From contig LVLI01000308.1 of the NCBI GenBank assembly GCA_001687465.1, positions 17,390 to 81,389 of the forward strand: a stretch of 64,000 nucleotides of DNA. Reading direction: 5' to 3'. The translations under genes and the position numbers were made by a program. The notes under the pieces were generated by a model. That model searched no databases, was not told the DNA's origin, and saw only the letters and a list, made by a program, of their open reading frames with translations. Source of the DNA: Halocafeteria seosinensis. Lineage: Eukaryota > Sar > Bigyra > Bicosoecida. The number at the start of each line of letters is the position of its first letter. Position 1 is the stretch's first letter. Of this stretch, positions 10,301-25,300 are shown in pieces.

Positions 10301-13300
10301 GTCTTTGGACAGCACGTCTTATTACGGAAGACCTATATCCACGATGAACGTTAGCGTCGCTCTGCTGAAGCTGTTACCTTCTGTGGAGGAGGATCTCTCT
10401 CCTTACGCCCTTGTAGCCACTGACACTGATGTGCGGCTATTGTGCGAAGATTGCTCTGCTTCCTCTTTCACAAGTTTGGAGTTAAGGGGCGTATCGACAC
10501 TCAAGTTTGTCCCGACTTTAGACGAAATTCTGACTATGAGTCTTACTTTCTCTGATTTCATTGTGGTGGATGATGAAAGTGTAATCGATGTATCAGGGCA
10601 AGGATTCCTCAGCGAAGAGGCGGACGCGGAATGTGGCGTAAGCTCTGATGGTAGTGGTGGTAGCTATGGGGGCCAGGGGGGCGAATCCTCGCCGGCACCT
10701 TGCGGCAATCTGTCCCATCCTATCATAGCTGGTACAGGCGGCGGAGGTGGATTTAATGGAAAAGCAGGTGGTCGAGGTGGTGGCGCTCTAGTGTTGAACG
10801 GAAACTCTTCCATGACACGTGTAACGCTGAACGGTCAGATCCTTGCTAATGGCGCTAATGGTACAGTTGTCAGCAATGCCTCGGAAGCCGGAGGGGGTGG
10901 AAGTGGGGGTAGCATATTGGTTCTCACTCACACTCTTCAGGGACACGGGAACTTCCACGTTGACGGGGGAAATGGTGTATCGAACAGTGGAATGCTCTTT
11001 GCTGGTTCTTCCGGAGGAGCTGGTGGCCGAATAGCTTTGTACTCAGATAATTCTGTAGACTTCTCTGGTAACGGTTCCAGCAAGGGAGGTAGCGGAGACG
11101 GCATCGACAAGATTGGCACAGCGGGTACGGTCTTGCTTGCCTCTCGGAACTCCTCATGGGGTGGCTCCGTTGAGAATCAGCGCTTGTTTCGCCTAGAGGT
11201 TGATAACTCTCGAGCATCTTATGGGAGCAGTTTTCTTACTTTACTTCCGAATGATACTGTTGAGTATTTGTTCGACCAGCTGTATCTTGCAGGAGGGAGC
11301 AGATTTGGTATCATGCCACCCGTTCGGCTACCGTATCAGCCAACCGGTATAGCTTTGACTCTTAGAGAATTCTCTGGAGATGGAAGTGGCCGTCTTGAAG
11401 TGGGGAAGGATATTGATATCAGTATTCTTGGACCCGACGATAGTAACGTAACCGCACATCACCCTTACACACGGATATCGACTGAAGGTTCCGAACGTTC
11501 ATGGCGCCTGAGTCGCACTACAAGTAAATGGATTGCCCATTCATTTCAGTTAGACTTTGCTGATGTATTAGTAGAAGAAGAGGGGTCCCTGTTTTTGCCT
11601 CAAAATACTACTTTGCTGCGGCATCGAATGGATATATTTGGTCATATCGGCAATTCCGAAAACTTGCGAATAGGGACCGGTGGTTGTGTAAAACTTTCGG
11701 GGAAAGGTGGTTTTGACCGAGATCATATAGGCACATACGTATTTGACGAGTTACTGCTGTACGGAGATGGGGAACTACATTTGGATGGCGTTCACAGTAT
11801 CAATAGTTCGTCTGTGGAGCTAGAAGGTGGTACTTCAGTCGTCAGTGAGAACTGGGATACGTTTGGTGTCCAGATTTTTATCGATGAGTACTTCATTATT
11901 CGGGAGGGTGCAGAATGGAGTGCAATTGGATTTAATGAGTCGTTTGACCAGCTAATTGAAGACTGTTCACTGCCGTCTCCAGGAAGCGGTGGCACGTATG
12001 GTGGCACCGGTGGGCTAGCCAATGCTCCACCCTGTGGCGAATTTGATGCTCCGTTTAGATTAGGTGTACCAGGAGGCTCGGTTGGACGCAACGGTACACG
12101 CGGCGGTGGTGGAATCTTCATCTTGGGATTTGACGACGATACAGATCTTAGTATAGTCGTTGATGGAATAGTTGACGTGAGTGGGGAGGCTGAATCCCTG
12201 GATGGTCAATCAGGGGGTGGAAGTGGAGGAAGTGTCTACCTGTCCGGTAAGTCTGTATCCGGAAGTGGTGTGATTGAAGCATGCGGAGGGGACTCGCGAA
12301 GCTTTGGAGCGGGCAGCGGTGGAAGAATTGCCATTAGAGGCCGCGATAGCGTTTCTTTTGACGGTACCATATCGGCGTTTGGAGGGGACTCTCCTGTTGC
12401 ACCAGGCTCTGCTGGTACTATACTAACTGAGATTACGGCAACCGGAACGGCGAAAGTAGTCATCGACAACAAAAATATCATATCCGCGAATAACAGCTTA
12501 ACTGCTTTGAGTCGCTCGCTTCGCACCGAGTACAGCATATCTGAGCTAAGTTTGGTGAATAACTCCCGTTTGCAATGGAGTCTTCGTGAGTATGTTCCTT
12601 CGGTGCTCGTCAAGGGCTCTCTAACAGTTTCCTCTGGAAGCATTCTGGATGTTGAAGCGAATGGCGATTTTGTTGGTGAATTAGAGTTCACTGGAGACGT
12701 TTTCATTCGCTCTTCCCTGAACTTGCAGAACGTCAGTCGGGTAACCTCCCAAAGTTTGGAAATTTGTGGATCAAATGGGCGCGTTTTTGTGTCTTCACCT
12801 TCGTCAGTGCTCACACTTGAAGCCTCTGCCATGGTTAAAGTGTGCGAAAATGCTTCAATTGAAGGCACTGGAGGAGGCAGTAGTTTTAATGCTCTTGGCG
12901 ACTGCTCCGTTAGTCCTCCTGGAATTGGGGGAAGTTACGGTGGACGTTCACTGAATGGAACCTCACCCTGCGGTGATTTCACTCTTGAGGAGGTAATCCC
13001 TGGTATTGGCGGAGGCTCTTATCCTATCGATGCTATGTCTAATGGCGGTCGAGGCGGGGCTGCTCTTCGAATCGTTGCGAATGTTACTGGTATGTCGACA
13101 GTTATTGTCGACGGGAGCATAAACTTACAGGGTACCGGTGGGAACAATGGAGGAGGGAGTGGCTCAGGTGGTAGCCTTTCGGTCGATTGCGATATATTTA
13201 CGGGAAGTGCAACTGGCTTCATCACAGCAGAAGGAGGTGTAGGTCAGTTTTCGGGGGGAGCAGGAAGCGGAGGACGACTGGCGTTTTATGCAAAGAAGGA

Positions 13301-16300
13301 AAACAATTTCGAAGGGGCGGTTCGCAGTTATGGGGGTAATGACGAACATGGCATGCAAGCCGCTGCAGGAACAGTGTATTGGCATGTTGGCCCGCGCGAT
13401 GTCTTTAACCAGTCTACCGTTATAGTTGACAACAACATTTTGTTCGATGCTCCGGACTTCGATGATCCTAGGTACACGTGGCTCTCTGGAACATGTTATC
13501 CCGTATTTTCAGTGAACGAGGTAATTGTGAGGAATTCAGGCAGACTCGAGTTCGGCGATTTGCTTGACATGGATTGTGAAAGTGATGTACTTCTTACTGG
13601 TTCTGTTTCGTTTTTGGACCACTCCCAAGGGAGATGGCTTTTGAACGGTACCAACGGTAGAAATAGGTTTGAACTGGAAGGAGACCTGCTAGTGTCATCA
13701 GAGTCGTCAATCTTGCTTCATGATATGGACGTTTTCAGGGGTAACAACGCAACAATAAGCGACGATAGCCATGTGTTCATTTCCAATGTTGGAACCAGGG
13801 GAACTCGGTTTTCGTTTAACTCGGGCTTCAAGGTTGATTTGACGTCTTCCGTACGAGGCGACGGATTCGGCTTTCCAGGAGGCAGCTCTAACCGCATTGC
13901 AGGGTGCTCACTTGGGTCAATGAAAGGAAGCGGGGGTAGTTTTGGAGGGCGCGGAGGCCGTGGAGGAAGTTTCGGATGCGGTGCTGTGGACGATACCTTC
14001 TTGAGAGGTAGTGGGGGACGCGATGGTTCTAATTCGGCCGTCTCGGGTGGTGCGGGAGGTAATGGTATCGGAATTTCTGTAGACCTCAGCAAGGGTGTAA
14101 TGGAAATTGATGGTGTCATTAGTATGGATGGTCTTAATGGATTGGACTCTGTTGGTGTTGCTGTGGCTGGAGGTGGTGGAAGTGGAGGGAGTATCACTCT
14201 TGTTGGTGCCTACCTCCGAGGCTCTGGCCGCCTATCCTCGTCTGGTGGTGATGGAGGAGCAAACACTGATAACGTTGAGCTAAGTGGTGGAGGTGGAAGC
14301 GGAGGACGTGTACATCTCCGCGTAGTTGATGCTGGAGATTTTAATGGACGTGTGGAAACGATTGGAGGATACGTTGATGCGGGCAATGCTCCTAGATTTC
14401 TTCTAGGCGCTGCGGGAACTTCCTTTTGGGAAACCGGGGAGATAATAGTCGGCAGTGTTGATTTGGATGAAGTCCCCGCAGGGGAGTATCGGAAGGTTGT
14501 GATAGACAACGGGGACCAAATAACTTTTCGTGTGGATGATTTTTCTGAAGAGGAATGGAATCCTTCCCGGTTAAGTTATCCGGAAGCCCAGTCGTATTCT
14601 TTGAATTCTACAGTTATCAAAGGCACATCACGTCTGTTCATAGATGCATCAGCAAGTGGAGTCTTGGTCGGCCGAGACATTACAGTTGAGAACGGGTCTC
14701 GTTTGGATATTACAGGCTCTCCGGACTTTGCTATCGGTAACATTTCAATTACGGGGGAGCTTACGTTCCACCCAACGAGCTCTGCCTCTTTGAGAGATGT
14801 ACGCAGTGTGAGTGTAGGATCAATGACTATCGGGAAGGGCTCTATCGTTCGAGCTTTGAACCACCACTCACCGGGTTTGGAAGTGTTCACGACGGATACT
14901 TTCCGATTGGACCAAGAGGCGGTCCTTGATGGTAGTGGTGGTGGTGTGATGGAGGATATAAGATTTATCGGTGATTGTAATGTGTTAGATAACTCCAGTG
15001 CTGGGGCAAGCTATGGGGGAGTAGGCGGTGGAGCTGCGGCGGTGCCATGTGGGCGTTTCGACAGTGCTTTGCTTCGTGGAATCCGGGGCGGATCAACGGG
15101 CCTGAGCAAAGGTGGAGCCGGCGGCAATCACATATCCATTACAGTGGAAACAGCCGTAGTCAACGGAAATATTAACGTGAATGGATACCCGGGTCAGGAA
15201 GATGCCACTGGAGGGAGTGGTGGTGGCAGTGGAGGGAGTGTAGTTTTGGATGCTTGGGAGATTTCAGGGTCTGGTAAGGTTCTTGCTGATGGAGGTGGTA
15301 GTGGCGGATGTAGTGAGGGATCTTGCGAGCTTGAGGCCGGTAGTGGCAGTGGTGGACGTATTGTTTTAAAATCCGCGATTCTGAGTGACAGTTTTGCCAG
15401 TTCTGCGGTGGGTGGAAGCACAGGCATTCCTGGAAGCGCCGGTACACTGATGTATTGTAGTTTGCCGTCCTGCAGCAATCGCAGAACTATTATCAACAAT
15501 TCTGATAATAAGGCGCCCGGTCATACTGCACTTTCAGGGCAACGCGACTCCTCATACTCAGTCGGGCAGTTGAGCGTTTCGCACGGCAAGCTACGAATTG
15601 AGCCTCCAAGGGGTGGCGCTCGTCTTGTAGGTAGCGTAGATGTGCACTCCCGAGGAAATCTGGAGCTAACGAGTGAAAGGCAAGTAGACATAGATGGGGA
15701 GTTCGATATCACCGAATCTTTAACTGTTGACGGCACTGGCAGTGTAGTCATACTGCGGGAAATCGTATCGCTCGCTGTTGGATCTTCTATTGGTATAACG
15801 GAAGGAGCTGTAGGCACTTTTTCGAATCATCGCTCTTCCGGATTAACTGTCTCAGCAAACGATTCTATAACTGTAGACGGTATGAGTTTCGTGAGTGGAG
15901 ATGGAGGAGGGTTCATGGCTGGCCTCGCCGATGGCAATGCCGGATGCGGTTCTGCTTCAGATGGTAGTGGAGGCAGTCATGGAGGCTCATCGGCCAATGG
16001 TCCTCGTCCTTGTGGATCGTTTGATAACCCATTGCTCCGAGGCTCCGGTGGTGCTGGCGTGGGTTCAAATGGACTTGGGGGCGCAGGAGGCGGGGCATTA
16101 GTCTTGAACTCTTCAGTGGGAATACACGTGGAGGGAAACATCACGTGCGATGGAAATGATTCCCTACTAAGCGGTGGAGGGGGTGCTGGTGGAAGTATCC
16201 TTGTCAAGTGCAATAGCTTGTCGGGCAGTGGCGTCCTCAGTGCCAACGGTGGTATAGGACAAGAAAGTGGTTCTGCTGGGGGTGGTGGTCGCATTGGAAT

Positions 16301-19300
16301 AATCACAAGTGAGTCGTCGTTCGATGGTATGGTCACAACACATGGAGGCAGGTCTCCACAAGCGGGTGCGGCCGGAACAATATGGTGGAATCTCGCTGAT
16401 GAGTTGAGGACTGTAGCTGTAGACAACGGTGGCCTGGACACTGGCGGTGTGTTTGATGACCGATATACATGGATAGCCGCGACATTACGCCCTGTATATG
16501 AGATTGATAGCATCGAAGTACTTAGAAATGGAAAACTGAAGGCTCATACAGCCACAGGTGACGGGAGTAGTACAGCGTACCTCGGCAACATTACAGTCTC
16601 CGACAACTCGCTTCTGTTTGTTGAACCATTTGGGATTTCTGAGAACTCTTTCGGAACTGTTGCTATTGAAGGGCTGCTAGGTGCTCGGGATTCAGCTACC
16701 ATCTATTCACAAAATATCCGGATGTTGGAGGCAGACTCCGTCAAGCTTGCCGATACGAGTAAGATGGTCGTCTTGTCAACGCTGGGCCAGCCTTTACCGC
16801 TTGCACTGGAAGTTGGCAGCACGTTGCTGGTCTCACCCGGTGCAGGCATTGATGGCAAGGGAGCTGGTTATGAAGGAAATGTTTCAAATAACGAAGCTGG
16901 ATGCTCTCGGGGCATGAGAGCTGGGAGTGGTGCAAGCTTTGCCGGGCTTGGCGGTAAGGTGGACGTAAACGAGTTGCATACGACATGCGGTGCTTATGAT
17001 GATGTTCTTATTGTTGGTAGTGGAGGTAACTCCGCCGAGGGCAGTGATATGAATGGGGGAAGTGGCGGTCTCGGGATGTCAATTAGAACCCGGAANACTG
17101 CAAGCTTTGTTCAGGTCGATGGGTTTATCAACATGAATGGCAACGATGGAGTTGCTGGAGGTGGTGGAGGCTCTGGCGGTGGACTTCTCCTGAGCACTCC
17201 CTGGTTCTTTGGTACTGGATTGATATCATGCAACGGAGGATCCGGGGGCTCTGGGGATGGTGGCGGTGGATCTGGTGGTCGTATTTTAGCTGAGGTGAAT
17301 CAAAGTGACTTCGAAGGTCAGGTAGAGGCCTACGGAGGCGGTACCTCAGTCAGTTTACGGGGAGCTGCGGGGACAATCGCGTGGATTTTTACAAGCGATC
17401 GCGATTCTTTCCCACCTCCTACTATTCTCTCAGCTGTTGATTATGTTTCCGTTAACAATGGTGATGATCATCCTGGGAAATCGTTCACCGTGTTATCTGC
17501 CCCGGGGCGAAAAGTGTACAACATAACACAGCTCGATGTCAGCGATGGTGCTGCGGTTTTCACGGAGGTTCCCTCCGATGTTTTGTTCCAGGGAAGTATT
17601 GATGTATCTATTAGCGCGAGGATAGACCTAAACGGTAGTGGAGTACTTTCCTCCGCGAGTCGTGTGAGTTTCGAGGGCTCGGTGAACGTAGTTCATAGAT
17701 CTACTGTGAACATAGTGAACGTGGCTGAGTTTCACTCCATTGAAGGGTCCGTTACCGTAGGTCATAGATCTACTATGAACATAGTGAACGTGAGTGAGTT
17801 TCACTCCATTGAGGGCTCGGTGACAGTGGGTGATAGATCTATTATGAACATAGTGAACGTGGTCGAGTTTCACTCTAAGGAAACGCAAGTGCTTTCAGGT
17901 GGAAGCTTAGTTGCGGCCAATCCGCACTCATCGGGTATTCGGCTAAAAGTTGACGAAACATTTGCTGTGGAAGTTAACGGACTGGTTTCAGGTAATGGGG
18001 GTGGTATACTCCCAGGAGCTGATACCCTAGATGGAGATTGCGTTATCGAGAAATCTGCGAGTGCTGTTAGTGGAGGAAGTCACGGGGGAAAAGGCGGATT
18101 TGGTTCGCCCCCATGTGGTTATTTTAATGCGACGACATTGCGAGGTGCGCCAGGAGAATCCAGTTCGGGGTTGCTTGGGGGTCAAGGTGGTAACTTCATG
18201 TATATTGAAGCCCAATACGGCGTAATAATTGTGAATGGCAGTTTTTCCGTTGGTGGGGAAGATGGAAAAGCTGGAGCAACGTCAGCAAGCGGTGGAGGAG
18301 CTGGTGGCTCTGTCTCATTGTTGGCGGAAGAACTGTCAGGTACAGGAGAAATTGTAGCCAATGGTGGAGATGGGACCAAAGTGTCCAACGCGGTTGTTTC
18401 TGGTAGTGGTGGTGGTGGCCGTATTGCCATCCGTGTTGAAAGAGATACATTTTCTGGAACTTTAGAGGCGTTTGGCGGGATAGGGGGTAAGGTTGGATCG
18501 CCTGGTACTGTTTACTTTGAACACCTTGATACCCTGAAAAAGACTGTGGAAGTTAACCATGCCAATAGGGATGATGATGATTCCATGGTGACCCAACTTT
18601 CTGGGCCACCTCTGGAAACCTACGATGTCGACGTTCTGCGTGTGCTGGGTGGGTCGAGGCTGAGGATCCCCCCTCATGCTGATGGTAACGTTACCATTGA
18701 TGGCGCACTTGCTGTTAGTGACAGTTATGTGACGTTAAGTTGTGACGGCGGAAGTATTGACTTCGCGGACAAGGTTTCTTTGCTGGGCAAAACTGTCGCG
18801 AAGATTCAAGGGTGTTCTGCCACAGAGGCGGAGCGGCTCATTATGATGGAAGGTGCTGAAATTGATGTTCTTCAAGGCTTTCAGGAATATGCATTTCGTA
18901 GCCGTAGCGACATTTCTGTTGACCAAAATAGTATCATAGACGGAACTGGAAAAGGGATGCCTGCAGGTGAGGCGGATGTGGGTTGCTCCCCTACGAAACA
19001 GCTCGACGAAGAAGGGCTAGGTGGTAGTTTTGCTGGTCGTTCTCTCAATGGACCACCACCCTGTGGTAAGTTCGATACAACAGGAATCCGAGGAAGCGGA
19101 GGTAGTGGCAGTGGGGAGGATGCTGGTGGAGCTGGTGGAGGTGCCCTCTCTCTCTTTGCCAGCAACAGAATTGATGTGAATGGAACGGTTGAGTGCAATG
19201 GGGCTAATGGAGAAGGCGCTGCCGGGGGTGGTTCTGGAGGTAGCTTGCTCATTGTGAGTGAGACTCTCAGCGGTAGTGGAGTACTTAGCGTAAATGGTGG

Positions 19301-22300
19301 AGAGGGTGGACACGCTGGAGGTGGAGGCCGCTTGGTACTGGTTACAAGAAGCGGATCGGAAGGATTCGAAGGTACCGCTGCTGCTTTTGGGGGAATTTCG
19401 GACAAAGCAGCAGCTGCAGGGACTGTCTATTGGGACGGAAGTATGTGGGAAACTGGGGAGACGTTGCTCGTGGTCGATAATAACGGTGCCAGCACAGGCG
19501 ATGTCGATGATCACCGATATACTCCCGTTTTTAAGGAGTCACAGGAAATATTTAACGTGTCTCGATTGGATATCAGGGGCAAGAGCAAAGTACTTATAGA
19601 GCCTCTAATCGATCATAGGGAGGTGCACGCTTCGGGGGGATTGCTTATTAGGGATAATTCCCTTGTTCTGTTGAGAAATTTGGAAGCCGACTCCAAACCT
19701 AAATTTTCCGTGTCGTTCTCAGAGAGCATGCAAGTGACGTCTGGCAGCAGTCTGTATATTCGCGATGTTGAACGATTGCGTGGGAAGAGCATGTCGTTAG
19801 ATGGTGCAAGTCGAATGCGAGTGGAAGGAGACTTCTTGCCTGCTTTCAGTATGGATGTGGTGGACTCACTGTTTGTCTCTAGTGGCTCATATATTGATGC
19901 TATCTATTTGGAAGACAACGGGGATTCCAAAGGGTGTTCTCCTCCTGCAGATAGGTTAATCTTCGCTTCTCCGGGTGGAGGAGCTGGCTATGGGGGTGAC
20001 GGGGGTGGTCGTGTAAGTAGCAAACCAACTGCGGCTTGTGGTTCGTTTGTGGATCCGCGATACCCTGGTAGCGAAGGGGTTGGTGTCCGTGTAGATCAAT
20101 TGCGGACATGGGGAGGAAAAGGGGGGTTGGCGCTGTTTCTGCGAGTCCTGTCCTTGGAGGGTGTGGCTAAAGTTTCAGGCGAAATTCGCGTAAATGGGCG
20201 TAAAGGTGAGGATGATCTGTCAACTGAAAATGGATTTGGGGCAGGTGGCGGTAGCGGCGGAAGCGTTGTATTGAGCACGAGGTACCTCGTTGGCAACGGC
20301 AAAATCCTTGCGAGAGGTGGAAATGGTGGTGAAGGTATTACTGAAGGAGATGACGGTGGTGGGGGTGGTGGAGGCCGTATTCGAATTAATTCGTTCAATG
20401 ATTCGTCCTTCACAGGCGAAGTTTCTAGCCGAGGTGGGTTCAGCCCAAGGCAGCAAAAACTAAATGGGGCTTCAGGTACTGCAATATGGTGCAGCGTCGC
20501 CGCAATGTCCAACGTAACGTTAGAGCCCCAGTGTGTGGACATGAAAGTGGTGGTCGACAATGAGCAGAGTTTGTTACAAAATTCAGACACTCGACTGGCC
20601 TGGACGGCTTTGACGGAACAAACAACTGTGGAATTTGATATTGACACTCTGATGGTGTCGGGAGGAGGCCGCTTGCGTTACTCGTTTGGTTCAGACCTTC
20701 CGTCATTGAAGTTCCGAGGGGATGTTGCTATACACGGTTCCTACATAGAATTTACAAGAGATCCTGAAGATCCGATTGATCCGATACTTGTTTCCATAGA
20801 GGGCGAGTTGTCTTTAAGAGACCAATCCACGATTTTGCTGGTGGACATTTCGGATATAAAAACTGGGTCCACTGTACTACATGAGAGCAATATCACAGCG
20901 CAAAATCCGTTTACGCGTGGTGGCATTCGCTTTGTGGTGGATGACGAAATGTCGATACACGAGGATTCTGTAGTTTATGGTGATGGAGGTGGAATATTTC
21001 AACGTGGTGTAGCTGATGGCGACTGCGACTTTCTGCCGCAGCTCGCTGTTTTAGGAGGCGCCGCTGGTGGATCGCACGGTGGCATCGGCGGTGCCGGTAA
21101 TTTTAATGGCGACCAGCAGGTTCGTCCTCCGTGTGGAACCTTTGATGGAATGTGTGGTATATTTGAGGGTGGGAGGTGTCCAAGAGGGGTCGCTGGTGGC
21201 TGGTCAAACAACAAGGCTGGTGGTGCAGGAGGCAATTCAATCGAAATTTCACTTAACAAGCAAAGCAGCTTGCTGCATATCGATGGCCTGGTAACTGTTG
21301 ACGGATTAACTGGCAAGAATGATGCTGCAAACCCCGGAGGTGGGGGCGCTGGCGGATCATTGGTAGTACGCGCTGGCACCGTGAGCGGGAATGGACGACT
21401 CTCGGCCAATGGCGGTAAAGGTGGTTCTTCATCGAGTGGCGCAGGAGGAAGTGGTGGTGGTGGACGCGTGTCCATCTTTGCCAATGATCTGACATTTAGC
21501 GGCCCGATCACTGTTATGGGTGGAGACAAAGCTGCTGTAGATGGCCACAGGGGTTCTGTTGGGACTGTACTGCAAGAGTTCAACGTATCTTCATCCCGGC
21601 GAGAGCGAGTTGTAATCATCGACAATGCTGACCACCAAGACAGTATGGAAGGGCTTACATTACTTACTGGGGAGGCGCGTTCATTTTATAACGTTGGAAC
21701 ACTGCAGCTGAAGAACGGTGCTCGGACCGTTTTCCGTTATCCGTCATCGGAACAGAAGATCAACTTCGAGGGGTCTATTTATACGGAGGACAGCCTCCTG
21801 GAGCTTGGATTAAGTGCGTCCTCGGGAAGTGATGATGATTTTGGCTCTATTGCATTAACACAGAATGTTGAAATTATAGGAACCAGCATCGTCTCTCTCG
21901 ACTACGTCGATTCATTGGCTGGAAAGAACCTCGCCGTCCGGGACCGGGGTACCATCGAGTTTGCTCAGAACATTATTCCGCTCGTAACCTTCAATTTCGT
22001 GGATTCCGTCGAAGTAGAAACGTTTGGAAAGATTAATGCGGCTGGGAAAGGATTTGCTGCCGGGGAAGCTGAATTAAGCAGCGGATGCTTTCCGTCGGTC
22101 GACTTTGGAGCGGGTATCGGGGGAAGCTACGGCGGGAACTCGTTCGAAGGCCCACCACCTTGTGGCACTTACGACCGTGGGGGAATCCGAGGCGGTGGAG
22201 GCAGTGATGACAATAATGGTAACTCAGGAGGTGCTGGTGGTGGAGCAGTGATCATTGAGACTAGTAGTGGTCCCCAGTCCTTTATTGAAATCGACGGCTT

Positions 22301-25300
22301 AGTGAGCTGTAACGGTCTTTCTGGAACTGGCAAAGCGGGAGGGGGGAGTGGAGGCAGTGTAACAATCAAAACCAGTATGCTGAAAGGGAACGGTAGCGTT
22401 CAGGCGAACGGAGGAGGCAGTTGGGGCGCTGGCAGTGGGGGTAGAGTCATTGTAAACACTACCTTTACCCCCTCGTTAGGTACCGTTACGGCTTACGGTG
22501 GCAGTGGAGAGTATCCTGGAAGTGCAGGGACTGTACTCGTCCTGACCTCAAACCAACATTATGTGCTTGTTGACAACGATGGTCTTGATACCGGGGACGT
22601 CTCTACAGAGCAGTTCACCCGGCTCGCTCCCTCTTCTAGGAAGGCTTTTGACCTAGATAGGGTTGTCATAACGGAGCATGCGAAACTTGTCGTTGATAGT
22701 GATCAAATTAATCAGGAAGTAAGTTTCCTAGGAAATCTGGAAATGGATGAAGCCTTCCTACTTCTCAATCGCAGCAGCTTCGCGTTTGGTGGTAATGTTA
22801 CTCTACGGGGGAGTCGAGTTAAACTATCAGATGTCTCTGGAATATCGTCGGCAAGGATGGCTCTTAATGATGTGTCTCAAGTTACTTTTTCAAATCCGTC
22901 GACTGAAGGCCTCACTCTTACAATAGGAGTGACATTTACGATCTCCTCGACATCGACATTCGTTGGTGATGGACGAGGTTTTGCTGGTACCGACCATAAC
23001 GTGGATTTAGGCTGTCCCTTGTCCGTGGATGGTTCTGGAGGGAGTTACGGAGGACAAGGTGGTTTGGATGGCTCTACCCCGTGTGGTTCTTTTGACAATG
23101 TCTTGGAGAAGGGCAATCCAGGAGGTAGTTCGCCTACCTCCGATGGTGGCTCCGGAGGGAACAGTCTGCTGGTGAAAGTGACGAGCCGTATGGGCCTCGC
23201 TTCAGTGTCGGGACGAATCAGTGTCGATGGCGCGACGGGTAACTACGACGTTGAAAACGGCGGAACAGGTGGAGGAAGCGGTGGTAGTATGACCATTGTT
23301 GCAGCACGCTTAGAGAACCAAGGTGTCATATCAGCTTCCGGCGGTGATGGCGGAGGTAAAGATACGGCTAAGCCAGGTGGTGGAGGAGGTGGAGGCCGGA
23401 TTACAATTTCGACAGCCTCAGAGACTGTAAATGGCACAATTGAAGCTTTGGGAGGTCGGGGTTCTAGTACTAGACATGTTGGAGGTGCTGGTACCGTGAC
23501 CTACCGTCGGTTAAGTACTGACCAGTTCGAAGATCCACTAACCGCCCTACCGGAGGCGATTTGGCAAACAATCCAGATTGATAACGCACTGGAAGGCTCG
23601 GCTGAACCATTTGACCAAACGGATGTTGCCATCTCGCGTCTGAGTGTTCCTGAACATTTAACTTATCAGGTGTCCGCTATTAAGGTCACAGGTTCCTCTC
23701 ACCTGGAGATTGTGAGCGACCACAGCGAGGTGGGTGGCGATCTAATCGTCGAGCCTATATCGTTTTTACGTTTAGAAGGCGAGAAAAACGGTTCAATCAT
23801 TTTTAATGGTACTGTGAGTTTATTTGATCAGTCTTTCACGCAGCTGATTGACATTGATACGTTGAATGCGCTCTCCTTCATGATGCAAGGCTCTGCACAG
23901 GTACAGATAATCAACAGCGACGGAGCTCATGTCTCCATCCGAGCTGAGGACACGATTGAAGTTTCAAAGTATTCGGTTATGAATGGATCCGAAAAAGGGT
24001 TTGCAGAGGAACGAGATTCAGACTGTTTAGTACTGGATACAACGGAATCGGTGTTGTTTGCTGGGGCCAGCAACGGAGGACGTGGTGGTGGCAGCATAGT
24101 GTCTGCTTGTGGGAGCTTTGATCGACCTACCCGCTCTGGTAATGGAATCATAACCGGCGGCAGAGGTGGCGGAGCGATACACCTCGTTTCTGGTTCCTCG
24201 ATTATTGTTGATGGGGTGATAGATGTCAATGGCGGAAACGGGAAATCCAGTGGCGGTGGAGGCGCAGGAGGAAGTATTTTCCTGGAAACAACAGTGTTTA
24301 ATGGGTCTGGGACCCTTAAAGCGGAAGGGGGGGATGGACTAGATGATATAGCTGGTGCTGGTGGCGGTGGGCGCGTAGCAACATCTGCTACTTTCGATTG
24401 GTTCAGTGGTACAATTCTGGTTTTTGGCGGCTCCGGGCGTGCGCCCGGCGCTGTTGGTACAATTGCTAAGGACTTGGTACTACAAGAAGGTCTTCAGAGG
24501 ACCGTCATCATCGACAACGGGTACCGGGGTTCAGCAGACGTCCCAGCGACGCTGCTGACTGGTATACCAAGAGATCGCTACCTTGTAGGCAATCTTATTG
24601 TCGAGAACCGCGGTAGCCTTACTATCCCTACTGTCGCTGGAACAACGTTTCAAGTGGTTGTCGATGGCTCTGTGATGGTTTCCGAGAACAGCTCCATGCA
24701 CTTAGGAATTGCAGGTCACGACCAGCAGAAACATGGAACAGTGCATTTCTATGGCAACGTAACAATAGGAAATTCAAGTCTAGTACTCTTCAATGCTCCT
24801 GTGGATCTTACGGGTGATAATTTGAAACTGCTTCCTTCGGCTCTGCTCACAGTAGGGCGGCTTTTGCTTGGACCCAGGATGGTATTTTCTTCTTCAGTTA
24901 TCATCCGAACGGGAGCTCACATTGACTTAGATGGGAAAGGCTTTGCGGCAGGAGAAGCTGATGTGCTCGAAGGTTGTCATCCCGCAGAAGCAGTTGGCAG
25001 GGGTGGACAAGGCGGGAGTTACGGAGGTCGTTCACTGAATGGCCCGCCCGCATGTGGAAGTTTTGACGAGGCCAATATTTTTGGTGCTGGAGGGGCTAGT
25101 TTTCAAACGAACAGCGGAGGCAATGGTGGTGGTCTAATTAGCGTAGTGTCCAATGAAACCGCGTCATCGTTCATCCAAGTTGACGGTTTGATTACCTGTG
25201 ATGGCCAGCCGGGGGAAGCTAACACTGGTGGCGGGTCGGGTGGAAGCATGCACTTGATAGCGCGCAGTTTGCGCGGTAGTGGCATGCTAACAGCCAACGG

